Assembly: GCA_018823795.1 (NCBI GenBank)
Contig: JAHJGZ010000007.1
Span: forward strand, 1-63,906
DNA length: 63,906 nucleotides
Direction: 5' to 3'
DNA from: Candidatus Omnitrophota bacterium
Lineage (GTDB): Bacteria; Omnitrophota; Omnitrophia; JAHJGZ01
In this document: piece after piece, positions 34,632 to 42,346 of the stretch
Layout of the letters: each line of letters starts with the position of its first letter
How positions within the stretch are numbered: position 1 is the stretch's first letter
The notes under the pieces: generated by a model
Database searches by the model: none
What the model was told of the DNA's origin: nothing
Seen by the model: only the letters and a program-made list of their open reading frames with translations
Made by a program: the position numbers and the translations under genes

Positions 34632-35099
34632 CTAAAATTGATTTTCAGCATTAGTGCTTGTATTAGCGTAAAAAATACCTGTTGTTGAGCAATATGCCCA
34701 CCCTGCACTTGTTCCAGAAATAGAACGACTATTTGCATTGGGAACATCTACGGCAACGATAAAGTTTCCGACTGCAGCCGCTGCAAGCGGATTTGCAGGC
34801 ATTTTAGAATCTAATGGACAGGTATCAAGTGAAACGCCTGACGCTGTTGACGATGCTGCAAGTTCCGCATATAACGGCCAATAATTACCATCTTTTATTG
34901 CACTTGTACCCGTTATTAGATTATTAGATTTTGCAATAGACAGTGCTGAACGTACGTTACCAGAAGTCCCTTTTACAGAAGCTAATGATGCTTCCTCCCG
35001 GATGTCTGCAAATTTTGGTATAGCAACAGCAGCTAATATACCAATGATGATAAGCACAATGACCAACTCAATTAAAGTAAAACCTTTCTTTCCTCTCAT
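34632..35099 (-). CDS. Major type IV pilin-like protein
   Basis: A 155-residue prepilin with the canonical short leader MRGKKG, cleavage before FTLIELVIVLIIIGILAAVAIPKFADI, and Glu at +5. The C-terminal part contains a Cys pair (DTCPLDS and WAYCST) that could form the pilin disulfide loop. A strong AAAGGAGGAG site precedes the ATG. It has its own promoter and terminator, so it can be expressed at higher level than the upstream pseudopilins. Unlike them, its leader contains no repeat. Confidence 0.93.
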   Translation of the reverse strand: MRGKKGFTLIELVIVLIIIGILAAVAIPKFADIREEASLASVKGTSGNVRSALSIAKSNNLITGTSAIKDGNYWPLYAELAASSTASGVSLDTCPLDSKMPANPLAAAAVGNFIVAVDVPNANSRSISGTSAGWAYCSTTGIFYANTSTNAENQF

Positions 35100-35169
35100 A
35101 GTCTCCTCCTTTGATTGTTTGATTGTTCTTTTTTTTCTATTATTATAATTTTTTGATCTCTATAGGTAA

Positions 35170-35198
35170 AGTATAATGCAATCTTACAAAAATTACAA
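35170..35198 (-). promoter_or_regulatory. Promoter of the major pilin gene
   Basis: On the minus strand TTGTAA (35198-35193) and TATACT (35175-35170) are separated by 17 bp, giving a start near 35163 and a leader of about 65 bases. Confidence 0.75.
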
Positions 35199-35409
35199 CT
35201 AATAAAATGTCTTTGTTGAATATTTAAAATATCGCGTTAAAAATCGCACAATGTTCACACCCACAGCTTTAAAGTACTTAACGGCATATTGTTCAATAAA
35301 CTTTACCCCGTGAGAGTGTGATCCTAAAAAGGATATCTATACTAAAAAAATATTCATGATGTGACGTCATGTAATAAATCTATTTAAAAAAGTCGCTCTC
35401 TAACGGGGT
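35199..35409. other. Gene-free spacer with one half-palindrome
   Basis: AT-rich spacer between the PilX-like gene and the major pilin promoter. The only recognisable element is a half-site CTCTAACGGGGT at 35398-35409, which abuts the PilX-like stop codon and equals one arm of the palindrome found in the pilin leaders. GTGACGTCAT at about 35361-35370 is a short perfect palindrome. No gene or RNA structure is recognised. Confidence 0.6.
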
Positions 35410-36975
35410 TTACTTATAATAGGCAATAACGAGGCGCGGCCTGACATCGGGTGTAAGAGGATTATTGTCTGGATCTGGGTTGCTTTCCTGGGATTTAAAC
35501 GCATAGTAATCATCCACGCTAGCACTTTCATCGGTTATTCGGACCAAGAAACCATAATTGCTCCAATCGCCGATCACCCACTTTTGTACCGCTACAGTAA
35601 CATCAAAGCTGAGATACGCTGGTGGCGACGAAGCAAAATATTGTTCGCCTTGTTTATCACTATAATCATCATCCACATCAGTCCACGCATGGTTAGTTGA
35701 ACTTTCATTCCAGTTACCACCGGTAAACCGATGGACCTCAACGGTATCAGACCCAGCTATATGATCAGTATCGTTAAATAATATTAATTCAGCAAAGACC
35801 ACTTTTGAACTACTCGTCAAACCAGGAGGCTTCCCTGCTCCTGTTAAATCGAATTTCAATAAAGCCCGACATGATGTTACGCCAGACCCGAGATCTGCTC
35901 TGCCAACAATAAGATATTCATACGGGTCTCCACCTCCCACTGGGCTTTCTGGGTCATAGGGATCAAGATAATTATAATCGTTACCGGGAAAATCAACCAT
36001 TTTATCCTGATGTACTTCTGCAGTCGTATCGCCTGTTTCCCGCAAACCATACGCTGGTGCAATAACCGGGTAGACAATATTGAATTTTTGGCGTTCGGAT
36101 GTTGGAGAAACAAAAATATAGGTTGACAATACATTGTGGAGCGCACCACCCTCTTCTCCCTGCCAGTAAGGGTCAAACCGATTGGTATTCCATGGTGTTA
36201 ATGGTGTTATCTGTAACCGATGATATCCGTAGGGGACATTATCAGCAGTAAAATATTTGGTAGGACCACCGCCTGCGTCAGTCATAGCCTGCGTCTGATA
36301 GATCAAGTCGGTCTGCGCAATACTCGGATCAAAGACAGGTGGATGATACAGACAAACCGTTAAATCAGTATCATCAAGAATAGTATGTCCCCACTGAGGA
36401 TCTAATACCCCGAATGTCGTAGTATTAACAAAATAATCATCAGTATTACCGGTAACCGTTGCATTACCAGAAACGCTCGCATCAACAATACGAACCGCAA
36501 TATCACAACCGGTACGATACGCTTCTGTTATCGAAATAGACCTGTCAGCATCATCACCCGTACCAGCGGCAAGCTTATCCCGCCCAAGACTTGTAATCGT
36601 ATAATTGCCTCCACCACTAGCTAAACTAATCGTACCATACGCATCTTCCTCAGCCAATGAACTACCATCCGACCTTTTAAAGGCATCCACATCCGCCATA
36701 AGGGCGTTGATCTCTGTAGTCCCGGGAAACGTCGTTGCCTCTGAAAAATTACCGGTGTTACTACCCGCATCATTGTGACACAAATATCGATGTCCTATGA
36801 GGCGGGCTTCGACACCGCGCAGCCGCTGCCATGATAATTGTCCACGCTCCGCTGAAACAACCTCATTTAATAAGTACATTGACGTAGACAACACTATCGT
36901 AGATAAAACTATCAAAACGATGATACTTACTAAAACAAATCCTTGTTTTTTTATGCTCCTATGACTTTTATTCAT
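35410..36975 (-). CDS. PilX/GspK-like minor pilin with C-terminal DNRLRE-like domain
   Basis: A 521-residue protein with a prepilin-type start: MNKSHRSIKKQG before FVLVSIIVLIVLSTIVLSTS. Ser instead of Glu at +5 is reminiscent of GspK/PilX. After a Cys-containing pilin-like part (RYLCHNDAGSN, YRTGCDIAVRI) there is an Ig-like stretch, and from about residue 320 a DNRLRE-type adhesive domain: TTAEVHQDKMVDF, RALLKFDL, AELILFND, VEVHRFTGGNWNE, ending in RPRLVIAYYK. A tip adhesin on the pseudopilus is plausible. It is the last gene of the pseudopilin run. Confidence 0.78.
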   Translation of the reverse strand: MNKSHRSIKKQGFVLVSIIVLIVLSTIVLSTSMYLLNEVVSAERGQLSWQRLRGVEARLIGHRYLCHNDAGSNTGNFSEATTFPGTTEINALMADVDAFKRSDGSSLAEEDAYGTISLASGGGNYTITSLGRDKLAAGTGDDADRSISITEAYRTGCDIAVRIVDASVSGNATVTGNTDDYFVNTTTFGVLDPQWGHTILDDTDLTVCLYHPPVFDPSIAQTDLIYQTQAMTDAGGGPTKYFTADNVPYGYHRLQITPLTPWNTNRFDPYWQGEEGGALHNVLSTYIFVSPTSERQKFNIVYPVIAPAYGLRETGDTTAEVHQDKMVDFPGNDYNYLDPYDPESPVGGGDPYEYLIVGRADLGSGVTSCRALLKFDLTGAGKPPGLTSSSKVVFAELILFNDTDHIAGSDTVEVHRFTGGNWNESSTNHAWTDVDDDYSDKQGEQYFASSPPAYLSFDVTVAVQKWVIGDWSNYGFLVRITDESASVDDYYAFKSQESNPDPDNNPLTPDVRPRLVIAYYK

Positions 36976-37096
36976 ATCGTATTTATCTCATTATCCCCCT
37001 TGAGAAAGCATCTTTTCGTACAGAACATAATGACTCCCACTTTTATTAATAAGTTATATGGTACAAGAAATAACACTCGCCCTTAGAACTTAAATT

Positions 37097-38350
37097 TCAA
37101 TTGAGTATTACATCATAGCTTCCCGTTTCATCCGGCGACAACACGCCCGGTAGCCGCACTTCAAAGCACTGGGTCACATTCAATCCACGGGGATATACCG
37201 TAATCACTTTTTGGATATATGTTTCGCCATTCCCCGCAAGGTCATCAAGACCGGCTAAATCATCTTGATGGCAAAATTCGCCCTGCTGCGCCGAACCTTT
37301 TGGCGTTGGTACAACCGATACTAAATAAAATCCTGCGGGGAGATTAATAACCCTCACCGCACCTGAATCATACGTTATATCGGTACCCGCCGGCCCTCCG
37401 GCAGCTCCACCACCTGCATTTGATACAAAATAGTAGTGAGCGTTAGAACCAAAAGTAGTTATGTCTACCCGATATATCTGATGAAAATAGTAAGCAGTCT
37501 CTGCTGCATGATTTAATCGGAGTAATGTTCCGTTGGCATCTTTGATAAAGATTGCTATTTTATTTCTCGTATAGGCATAGGTACTAGTATCCATTAGATA
37601 GGTAATATTCTGCTCAAAACGGTCGGCACCCCCACCATCGGTTAATGAGCCAGTAGGGGGTATACTGTAATACCCGTCACTTCCGTAACTTTCAATTTTA
37701 CGTTCATAATCACTACCAAACTCATTCCATCGAAACCGATATTCCTTTCCCCATTCATCCATTAAAAAATCGTGTATACCTGCCTCGGTAATCCCCTTCG
37801 GTTCTGCCGTTAATTCATACATTACAAGCGCAACTCCATCCCGATCATCACCTGCCGGCCAACCATGATGCAGCCCAAAATAGCCAAAACCTGCCTGATG
37901 GCCAGTCTGAACTTCTTCAGGCTCTCCTACCATTGCATGAGCTACTTTTTCCATCTACGTCATCGTCTTTTTGTATCTATTCGCATCAATCAAGTCATGC
38001 GATAATGACGCACCCGCAAGAAGAACCACGGTCATAATGACAAATCCTATAAGTAATTCTAAGAGGCTGAACCCCGTTAGAGAACGATCTTTAAATAAAC
38101 ATTTTTTACCTACAATAATATTATGAATATTTTTTTTAGTGGAGACACTCTTTTGGCAAGGGGTATACTCTAACGGGGTGAACCCGGTTAGAGAACGATC
38201 TTTAAAGAAAGATTTTGTAAATCTCATAAGACTATAACTATTTTTTTTAGTATATACCCTTTTTTTACTAGGGACGCACTCTAACGGGGTGAACCCTATT
38301 ACAGCGCGTTTTTTAATAACAAGATTTTGTAAAGTATCTGTTTTCATCAT
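37097..38350 (-). pseudogene. Large pseudopilin with triple leader motif, interrupted by an in-frame TAG
   Basis: Two open stretches in the same frame (38350-37958, and ATG 37954 to 37097) are divided only by TAG at 37957-37955. Alignment with the paralogue at 38358 is gapless across it: RYKKTMT-stop-MEKVAHAMVGE against KYKATVKEMKQIKKALVGD, so TAG replaces Glu. The N-terminal half has three GF-type cleavage motifs exactly 37 codons apart (IGFTPLE, TGFTPLE, TGFSLLE); only the last is followed by a hydrophobic helix. The C-terminal half has a RINLPAGFYLV-type end domain shared with its neighbours. ATG directly after TAG may allow reinitiation, but that product would lack the leader. Confidence 0.8.
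38057..38304 (-). repeat. Three 26-bp leader palindromes at 111-bp spacing
   Basis: Copies lie at 38057-38082, 38168-38193 and 38279-38304. The consensus on the minus strand is CTCTAACGGGGT, TC, ACCCCGTTAGAG, encoding SLTGFTPLE. The spacer between them (85 bp) is also repeated. The last functional copy (38057) has diverged to TGFSLLE. The periods are exactly 111 bp (37 codons). Confidence 0.92.
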
Positions 38351-38357
38351 GAACTCA

Positions 38358-39266
38358 CTATATCTCAAGAGCATTAAGAGCGCCCGGTAAACGCATAACA
38401 ACAACATGAACCCGACTTGCTCCTTTTGGATAGACAACAATATCTTGAGAAAAAGTAGTATTCCCTTCATTAAGACAATTTTTCCAATTAGTACCGCCAC
38501 TGCCCGAATTATCCTGAACCGTAACGACCACGGGATGTGTTCCTACATCAACACCCGTTACACTAAAGATACCCGCACTATATGCTGCAGCCCCACCAGA
38601 CAACGTTACCGAGGTTATCTGGTAATTCGATTGAGTATCATTCCCCCGCAAAAGGTTTCCTTTTATATCGTATACCATAATCCTTACAATGTTGTTTGTA
38701 TATAACAACTTATTAATGGTAAGGACGATATCTTCATCGAAAGGATCACCGCTCGCTGCACCATCAAGGCCATCCCGCCCACGACTGGTCACCGTAATCA
38801 GGCCAGCTGCATCAGCATACACATAATCCCTTCCCCATGCATCTTTATCATAGTCAGTATTTGCACGAAAATAACTTGAAATATTACTTAATGCAGCCGG
38901 CCAAGAACCATTATCTCCCACATAGCCAAAATCTACCCGCTGTTTTCCTTCAACCGCATTCTCATCGCCGACCAAAGCTTTCTTTATCTGTTTCATTTCT
39001 TTTACTGTTGCTTTATACTTGGATACTTCAACACTATCCCCCATACCCCGGATACCGACCGCACCAACAATACCAATAATAACAAGGACTAAAATAAATT
39101 CTATAAGGGTGAACCCCGTTAGAGAACGACCTTTTAATAAATATTTCTTACCGACAATAACATCGTGAATATCTTTTTTAGCATAGATATTCTTTTGAGG
39201 GAGATTACACTCTAACGGGGTGAACCCCGTTAAGGAAAAAACTTTTTTCTTCATCAGCTGTTTCAT
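38358..39266 (-). CDS. Large GspG-like pseudopilin with double leader motif
   Basis: A 302-residue protein. A decoy motif SLTGFTPLEC occurs at residues 11-20 and the functional SLTGFTLIEFILVLVIIGIVGAVGIRG starts at 48, exactly 37 residues later. The middle has the GspG-type DAWGRDYVYADAAGLITVTSRGRDG, followed by an ~100-residue C-terminal domain of beta character (NIVRIMVYDIKGNLLRG, SQDIVVYPKGASRVHVVVMRLPG) that ordinary GspG lacks and that the genes at 37097 and 39315 share. It is a probable pseudopilus subunit. The start is 39266 or 39254; neither has a strong ribosome site. Confidence 0.82.
   Translation of the reverse strand: MKQLMKKKVFSLTGFTPLECNLPQKNIYAKKDIHDVIVGKKYLLKGRSLTGFTLIEFILVLVIIGIVGAVGIRGMGDSVEVSKYKATVKEMKQIKKALVGDENAVEGKQRVDFGYVGDNGSWPAALSNISSYFRANTDYDKDAWGRDYVYADAAGLITVTSRGRDGLDGAASGDPFDEDIVLTINKLLYTNNIVRIMVYDIKGNLLRGNDTQSNYQITSVTLSGGAAAYSAGIFSVTGVDVGTHPVVVTVQDNSGSGGTNWKNCLNEGNTTFSQDIVVYPKGASRVHVVVMRLPGALNALEI
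39099..39235 (-). repeat. Two leader palindromes at 111-bp spacing
   Basis: Copies at 39099-39124 (functional, diverged left arm, encoding SLTGFTLIE) and 39210-39235 (decoy, SLTGFTPLE, right arm ending imperfect). They are the same element and the same 111-bp period as in the adjacent genes. Confidence 0.9.
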
Positions 39267-39314
39267 GGATCTTTTTATATTTTTTATTGTTTATAAATTG
39301 CGTGTATCTTTTTT

Positions 39315-40418
39315 TTATAATTCCTTAACATCGACAACACCGGGCAACCGAAATTCAATATAATTGGGAACTTTTGGACTTTTTGGATATATGGGAACCC
39401 ATTGAGAAAGAGAACTATTCCCCCGCATTAAATCATCTCTATGATCTATTTTTCCTGCTGAATTCTCACCCGGCCACGACGAATAAGTGGTAGGATACAC
39501 TACTATGCGATAAAAACCGCAGGGAATAAAATATTCTGTCGCTCCTTGAACATTCGCAAATATACCATGAGAATAAAATAATTCATACCCGCTCGCTCCC
39601 TCAGTCTCAAGGATAGTATTACCATCAACATCGATAACATCCACCTGGTAAATCTGATGATCATAATTGGCACCTGCATAACCGCGAAGGATTGTCCCAT
39701 TCACATCCATGACGTTCATAAGCAAAAGATTTTCTGTATAGAGATCCTGGCGTATGATAATGTGAAAGTCTCCATAAAAAATCGTTGTCGTCCCACCCGC
39801 TGCACCATCTCTGCCTAAACATTTAATCTCAACTGCATCATAATCGGTTCCTCCTAACGTAATAGTTTCTGTGGTACTATACACAAAATCATTTCCCCAG
39901 GCATCCTGTTTATAGCTGTCAGCCACATTGGCAGCACCGATTGTTTCTTTTTGAGGTGCAGGAGGAAGGAAATCTGCTAGCCCAGAATTTGCGGGGGTGA
40001 CCGCATCATGCCCATCAGTAGGAACCTCATCACCATTTTCTGGATTAGGAAATACTCCATACCGCTCCACAAAGCCGAAATCGACCCGCGTGCCTAAATT
40101 ATTAAGCCGCTCATCACCGATAAGAGCCCGTCGTATGGTAACCATGGTATGGCAACTCTCGACATATTTTTGCGCATCAATGGCATACACCGCGTAGCGA
40201 GACCCCGTAATAGCAATAATCGAAAGAATAATGAGAACAAGAAGAACTTCAAGAAGGGTAAACCCCATTAGAGAACGATTTTTAAATATACATTTTTTAC
40301 CTATAATAATATCATGAATGTTTTTTTTAGTAGGGATACTTTCTTGGCCAGGGACATACTCTAACGGGGTAAACCCCGTTAGAGAACGATTTTTAAAGAA
40401 ATATTTTGTACATCTCAT
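39315..40418 (-). CDS. Large GspG-like pseudopilin with double leader motif
   Basis: From ATG at 40418 (MRCTKYFFKNRSLTGFTPLE) the product has about 367 residues; an ATG at 40442 is also open. The decoy SLTGFTPLEY precedes the functional SLMGFTLLEVLLVLIILSIIAITGSRYA by 37 residues. The middle shows GspG-type DAWGNDFVYSTTETITLGG and CLGRDGAAGG, and the end domain (LLLMNVMDVNGTILRGY, GFYRIVVYPTTYS, IEFRLPGVVDV) is shared with the two downstream genes. Its MRCTKYFFKNR start matches an internal MRFTKSFFKDR of the 37097 gene, so the repeats also carry a start-like segment. Confidence 0.82.
   Translation of the reverse strand: MRCTKYFFKNRSLTGFTPLEYVPGQESIPTKKNIHDIIIGKKCIFKNRSLMGFTLLEVLLVLIILSIIAITGSRYAVYAIDAQKYVESCHTMVTIRRALIGDERLNNLGTRVDFGFVERYGVFPNPENGDEVPTDGHDAVTPANSGLADFLPPAPQKETIGAANVADSYKQDAWGNDFVYSTTETITLGGTDYDAVEIKCLGRDGAAGGTTTIFYGDFHIIIRQDLYTENLLLMNVMDVNGTILRGYAGANYDHQIYQVDVIDVDGNTILETEGASGYELFYSHGIFANVQGATEYFIPCGFYRIVVYPTTYSSWPGENSAGKIDHRDDLMRGNSSLSQWVPIYPKSPKVPNYIEFRLPGVVDVKEL
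40248..40384 (-). repeat. Two leader palindromes at 111-bp spacing
   Basis: Copies at 40248-40273 (functional, one arm diverged) and 40359-40384 (a perfect 12-bp inverted repeat with 2 central bases). The latter encodes the decoy SLTGFTPLE motif. Confidence 0.92.
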
Positions 40419-40467
40419 ACTAGTATGACCACTTTTTAGCATTCACATTTTTGCTTTTCGTATCACA

Positions 40468-40482
40468 CTCTAACGGGGTAAA
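40468..40482 (-). repeat. Decayed half-palindrome upstream of the 39315 gene
   Basis: CTCTAACGGGGTAAA on the plus strand equals one palindrome arm. It lies 109 bp from the next copy, not 111, so it is out of register with the reading frame and outside the gene. It looks like a decayed third repeat unit. The surrounding spacer 40443-40618 holds nothing else recognisable. Confidence 0.7.
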
Positions 40483-40618
40483 GTTTTGCAAAGATTGTAT
40501 GCTTTGTAAGCGATTTCTTCGCATGTTTTATTTAGACAATTAAAAAAATATCCACTCTGAAACATCTTTATATAATACTTCAAACAAAAAACATCGCAAC
40601 GCACTCTTCTTTATGAGA

Positions 40619-41158
40619 CTAGCCACCGGTTCCTTCATACTGAAATGATACTTCAATATCATCAGTACCCCCGGTACTGGTAATGGTAATTGCACCATCA
40701 GTCGTTGCATACCCATAGTCAACTCCCCATGCATCTTCTAAAGAATCAGCGGTGCCATTACTATCATTATCTTTGTCATCAACATACGGACCATACCATC
40801 CAGTGCCTGAAACGGGATCTATCGCACCGTCCGCAGGAGTATTGACCAGTTCACTTAATCCGGTCGGAACTCGATACATGTGCGGTATAAACCCATGAAA
40901 CTGTGTATCAACATTGCCAGCAATAGCAGAAATAAGTTCCGCCATTTCTGCCTTTGTAGCCTGTATCCGCGCGGTTTCTTGTAAATCCCCAAATTTAGGG
41001 ATGAGCACACTCGCTATGATGCCGATTATTACCATAACCATAACACACTCGATAAGGGTAAACCCGGTTAAAGAACGATCTTTAAAGGAATGTTTTTGTG
41101 ATATGATCGATTGGTTTTTTCCGGCACGTGGTACCATGGTGTGTGTTCTCTTCTGCAT
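40619..41158 (-). CDS. GspG-like pseudopilin
   Basis: A 179-residue protein with a 33-residue leader ending KDRSLTG before FTLIECVMVMVIIGIIASVLIPKFGDL. The same KDRSLTGFTLIE words as the repeated leaders are used, but only one copy occurs. The globular part has WYGPYVDDKDNDSNG and DAWGVDYGYATTDGAITI, the GspG calcium-loop type pattern. It lacks the C-terminal extension of the three downstream pseudopilins. It is probably a subunit of the same pseudopilus. Confidence 0.85.
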   Translation of the reverse strand: MQKRTHTMVPRAGKNQSIISQKHSFKDRSLTGFTLIECVMVMVIIGIIASVLIPKFGDLQETARIQATKAEMAELISAIAGNVDTQFHGFIPHMYRVPTGLSELVNTPADGAIDPVSGTGWYGPYVDDKDNDSNGTADSLEDAWGVDYGYATTDGAITITSTGGTDDIEVSFQYEGTGG

Positions 41159-41203
41159 GAGGACTGTTTAAGAAATAAATCTATCGAATTAACGTTTTGT
41201 TAT

Positions 41204-41746
41204 TCACGAATTCTTTATATTGACGACAATATTACCACCACCACCGCCGGTACTCGTAATCGTTGCAGCACCCGCAGCATAAACATACGCATTGCCCCAT
41301 GCATCGTACAATATATCAATATTGCCATCTCGTTCTCGTACATCAATATACGGACCGTTCCATCCTGTTTGGGTCAGTGGATCATAATCGGCTTGAGCAT
41401 CTTGAGTATATAATTCTACCAATCCGGGAGCCCCATCCACCGGCAATCTTCCCATATCATCATAATATCCTCTAAACCCTTGTGAAGCATCGCCAATAAT
41501 TGCTCGCACGAGTTCCATCATCTCCTTTTCGGTTGCACTACGCCGTGCATTGTTAGTAATCTCTCCCATTTTAGGAATAGCAACCGCTGAGACAAGTGCT
41601 AAGATGACAATTACCAGAATTAACTCTGTTAAAGAAAATCCTGCGGTGTTGTCTACTGATGCTTTATGTCTTTGTAGAAATTTATTCAAAAGACTCTTTT
41701 TGAGAGGTGTAGTGACATTATTAGAAATTCTTTTTTTACTATTCAT
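41204..41746 (-). CDS. GspG-like pseudopilin
   Basis: About 180 residues from ATG 41746 (MNSKKRISNN). The leader ends NTAG before FSLTELILVIVILALVSAVAIPKMGEI. GWNGPYIDVRERDGNIDILYDAWGNAYVY is the GspG-type C-terminal core. It is a close paralogue of the gene at 41770 (NNARRSATEKEMMELVRAIIGD is shared), so the two arose by tandem duplication. A GTG at 41770 overlapping the preceding stop is an alternative start. The leader has no palindrome. Confidence 0.87.
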   Translation of the reverse strand: MNSKKRISNNVTTPLKKSLLNKFLQRHKASVDNTAGFSLTELILVIVILALVSAVAIPKMGEITNNARRSATEKEMMELVRAIIGDASQGFRGYYDDMGRLPVDGAPGLVELYTQDAQADYDPLTQTGWNGPYIDVRERDGNIDILYDAWGNAYVYAAGAATITSTGGGGGNIVVNIKNS

Positions 41747-41769
41747 AAATATCTTTTTGAAGACGCACA

Positions 41770-42297
41770 CTACTCGCCCACCTTGACAACAATATCATCC
41801 GCCGTACTAGAAGTTTTATCAGGCCCATCGCTTGTAATGGTTGACGGAGAGCCAACAAAATCAGGAACATAGGGCTGGTCCCATGCATCGTACAGGATGT
41901 CTAATTCAAGCTCACCACCATCACCTAAAATATCCCTCTTGCGCTGGTCAATATACGGGCCATTCCAACCTGTTTTGGTAAAAGGGTTATAGGGAGATTC
42001 ACCACTACTGGAATATAAATTTGATAACTGTGTTGGTAATGATCCTATATCATCAAGATATCCCTGAAAACCGGTTTCAGGATCACCAATGATCGCCCGC
42101 ACGAGCTCCATCATCTCCTTTTCTGTCGCACTAATTCGTGCATTCTCAGCAATTTCCCCCATTTTAGGAATAGCAACTGCTGCAATAATCGCCAAGATGA
42201 CAATGACAAGGATTAATTCCGTTAAAGAAAAGCCTCTGGAATGAAGTCTCATATCCCGCTCGACGTCTACATGCCCTCTTCTTTTTTTTGCTTTCAT
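41770..42297 (-). CDS. GspG-like pseudopilin
   Basis: A 175-residue prepilin: a 22-residue leader ending RLHSRG before FSLTELILVIVILAIIAAVAIPKMGEI, then ATEKEMMELVRAIIGDPETGFQGYLDD, and the core WNGPYIDQRKRDILG ... DILYDAWDQPYVP. GTGAGG lies just upstream of the ATG. It ends in TAG, again showing TAG as a normal stop. It is the first pseudopilin after gspF and most likely the major pseudopilin of this system. Confidence 0.88.
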   Translation of the reverse strand: MKAKKRRGHVDVERDMRLHSRGFSLTELILVIVILAIIAAVAIPKMGEIAENARISATEKEMMELVRAIIGDPETGFQGYLDDIGSLPTQLSNLYSSSGESPYNPFTKTGWNGPYIDQRKRDILGDGGELELDILYDAWDQPYVPDFVGSPSTITSDGPDKTSSTADDIVVKVGE

Positions 42298-42346
42298 AGC
42301 CTCACCCTTACCGTTTATACATTTTAATAATAACTTTTGTATTATA

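Noticed and set aside
37955-37957. Genetic-code reassignment of TAG (or a pyrrolysine system)
   Set aside because: TAG is the normal stop of pckG and of the GspG-like gene at 41770, and no pyl genes are present.
38057-40384. CRISPR-like array
   Set aside because: Repeats are regularly spaced, but the spacers are themselves repeated and the units lie in frame inside pilin genes; no cas genes are seen.
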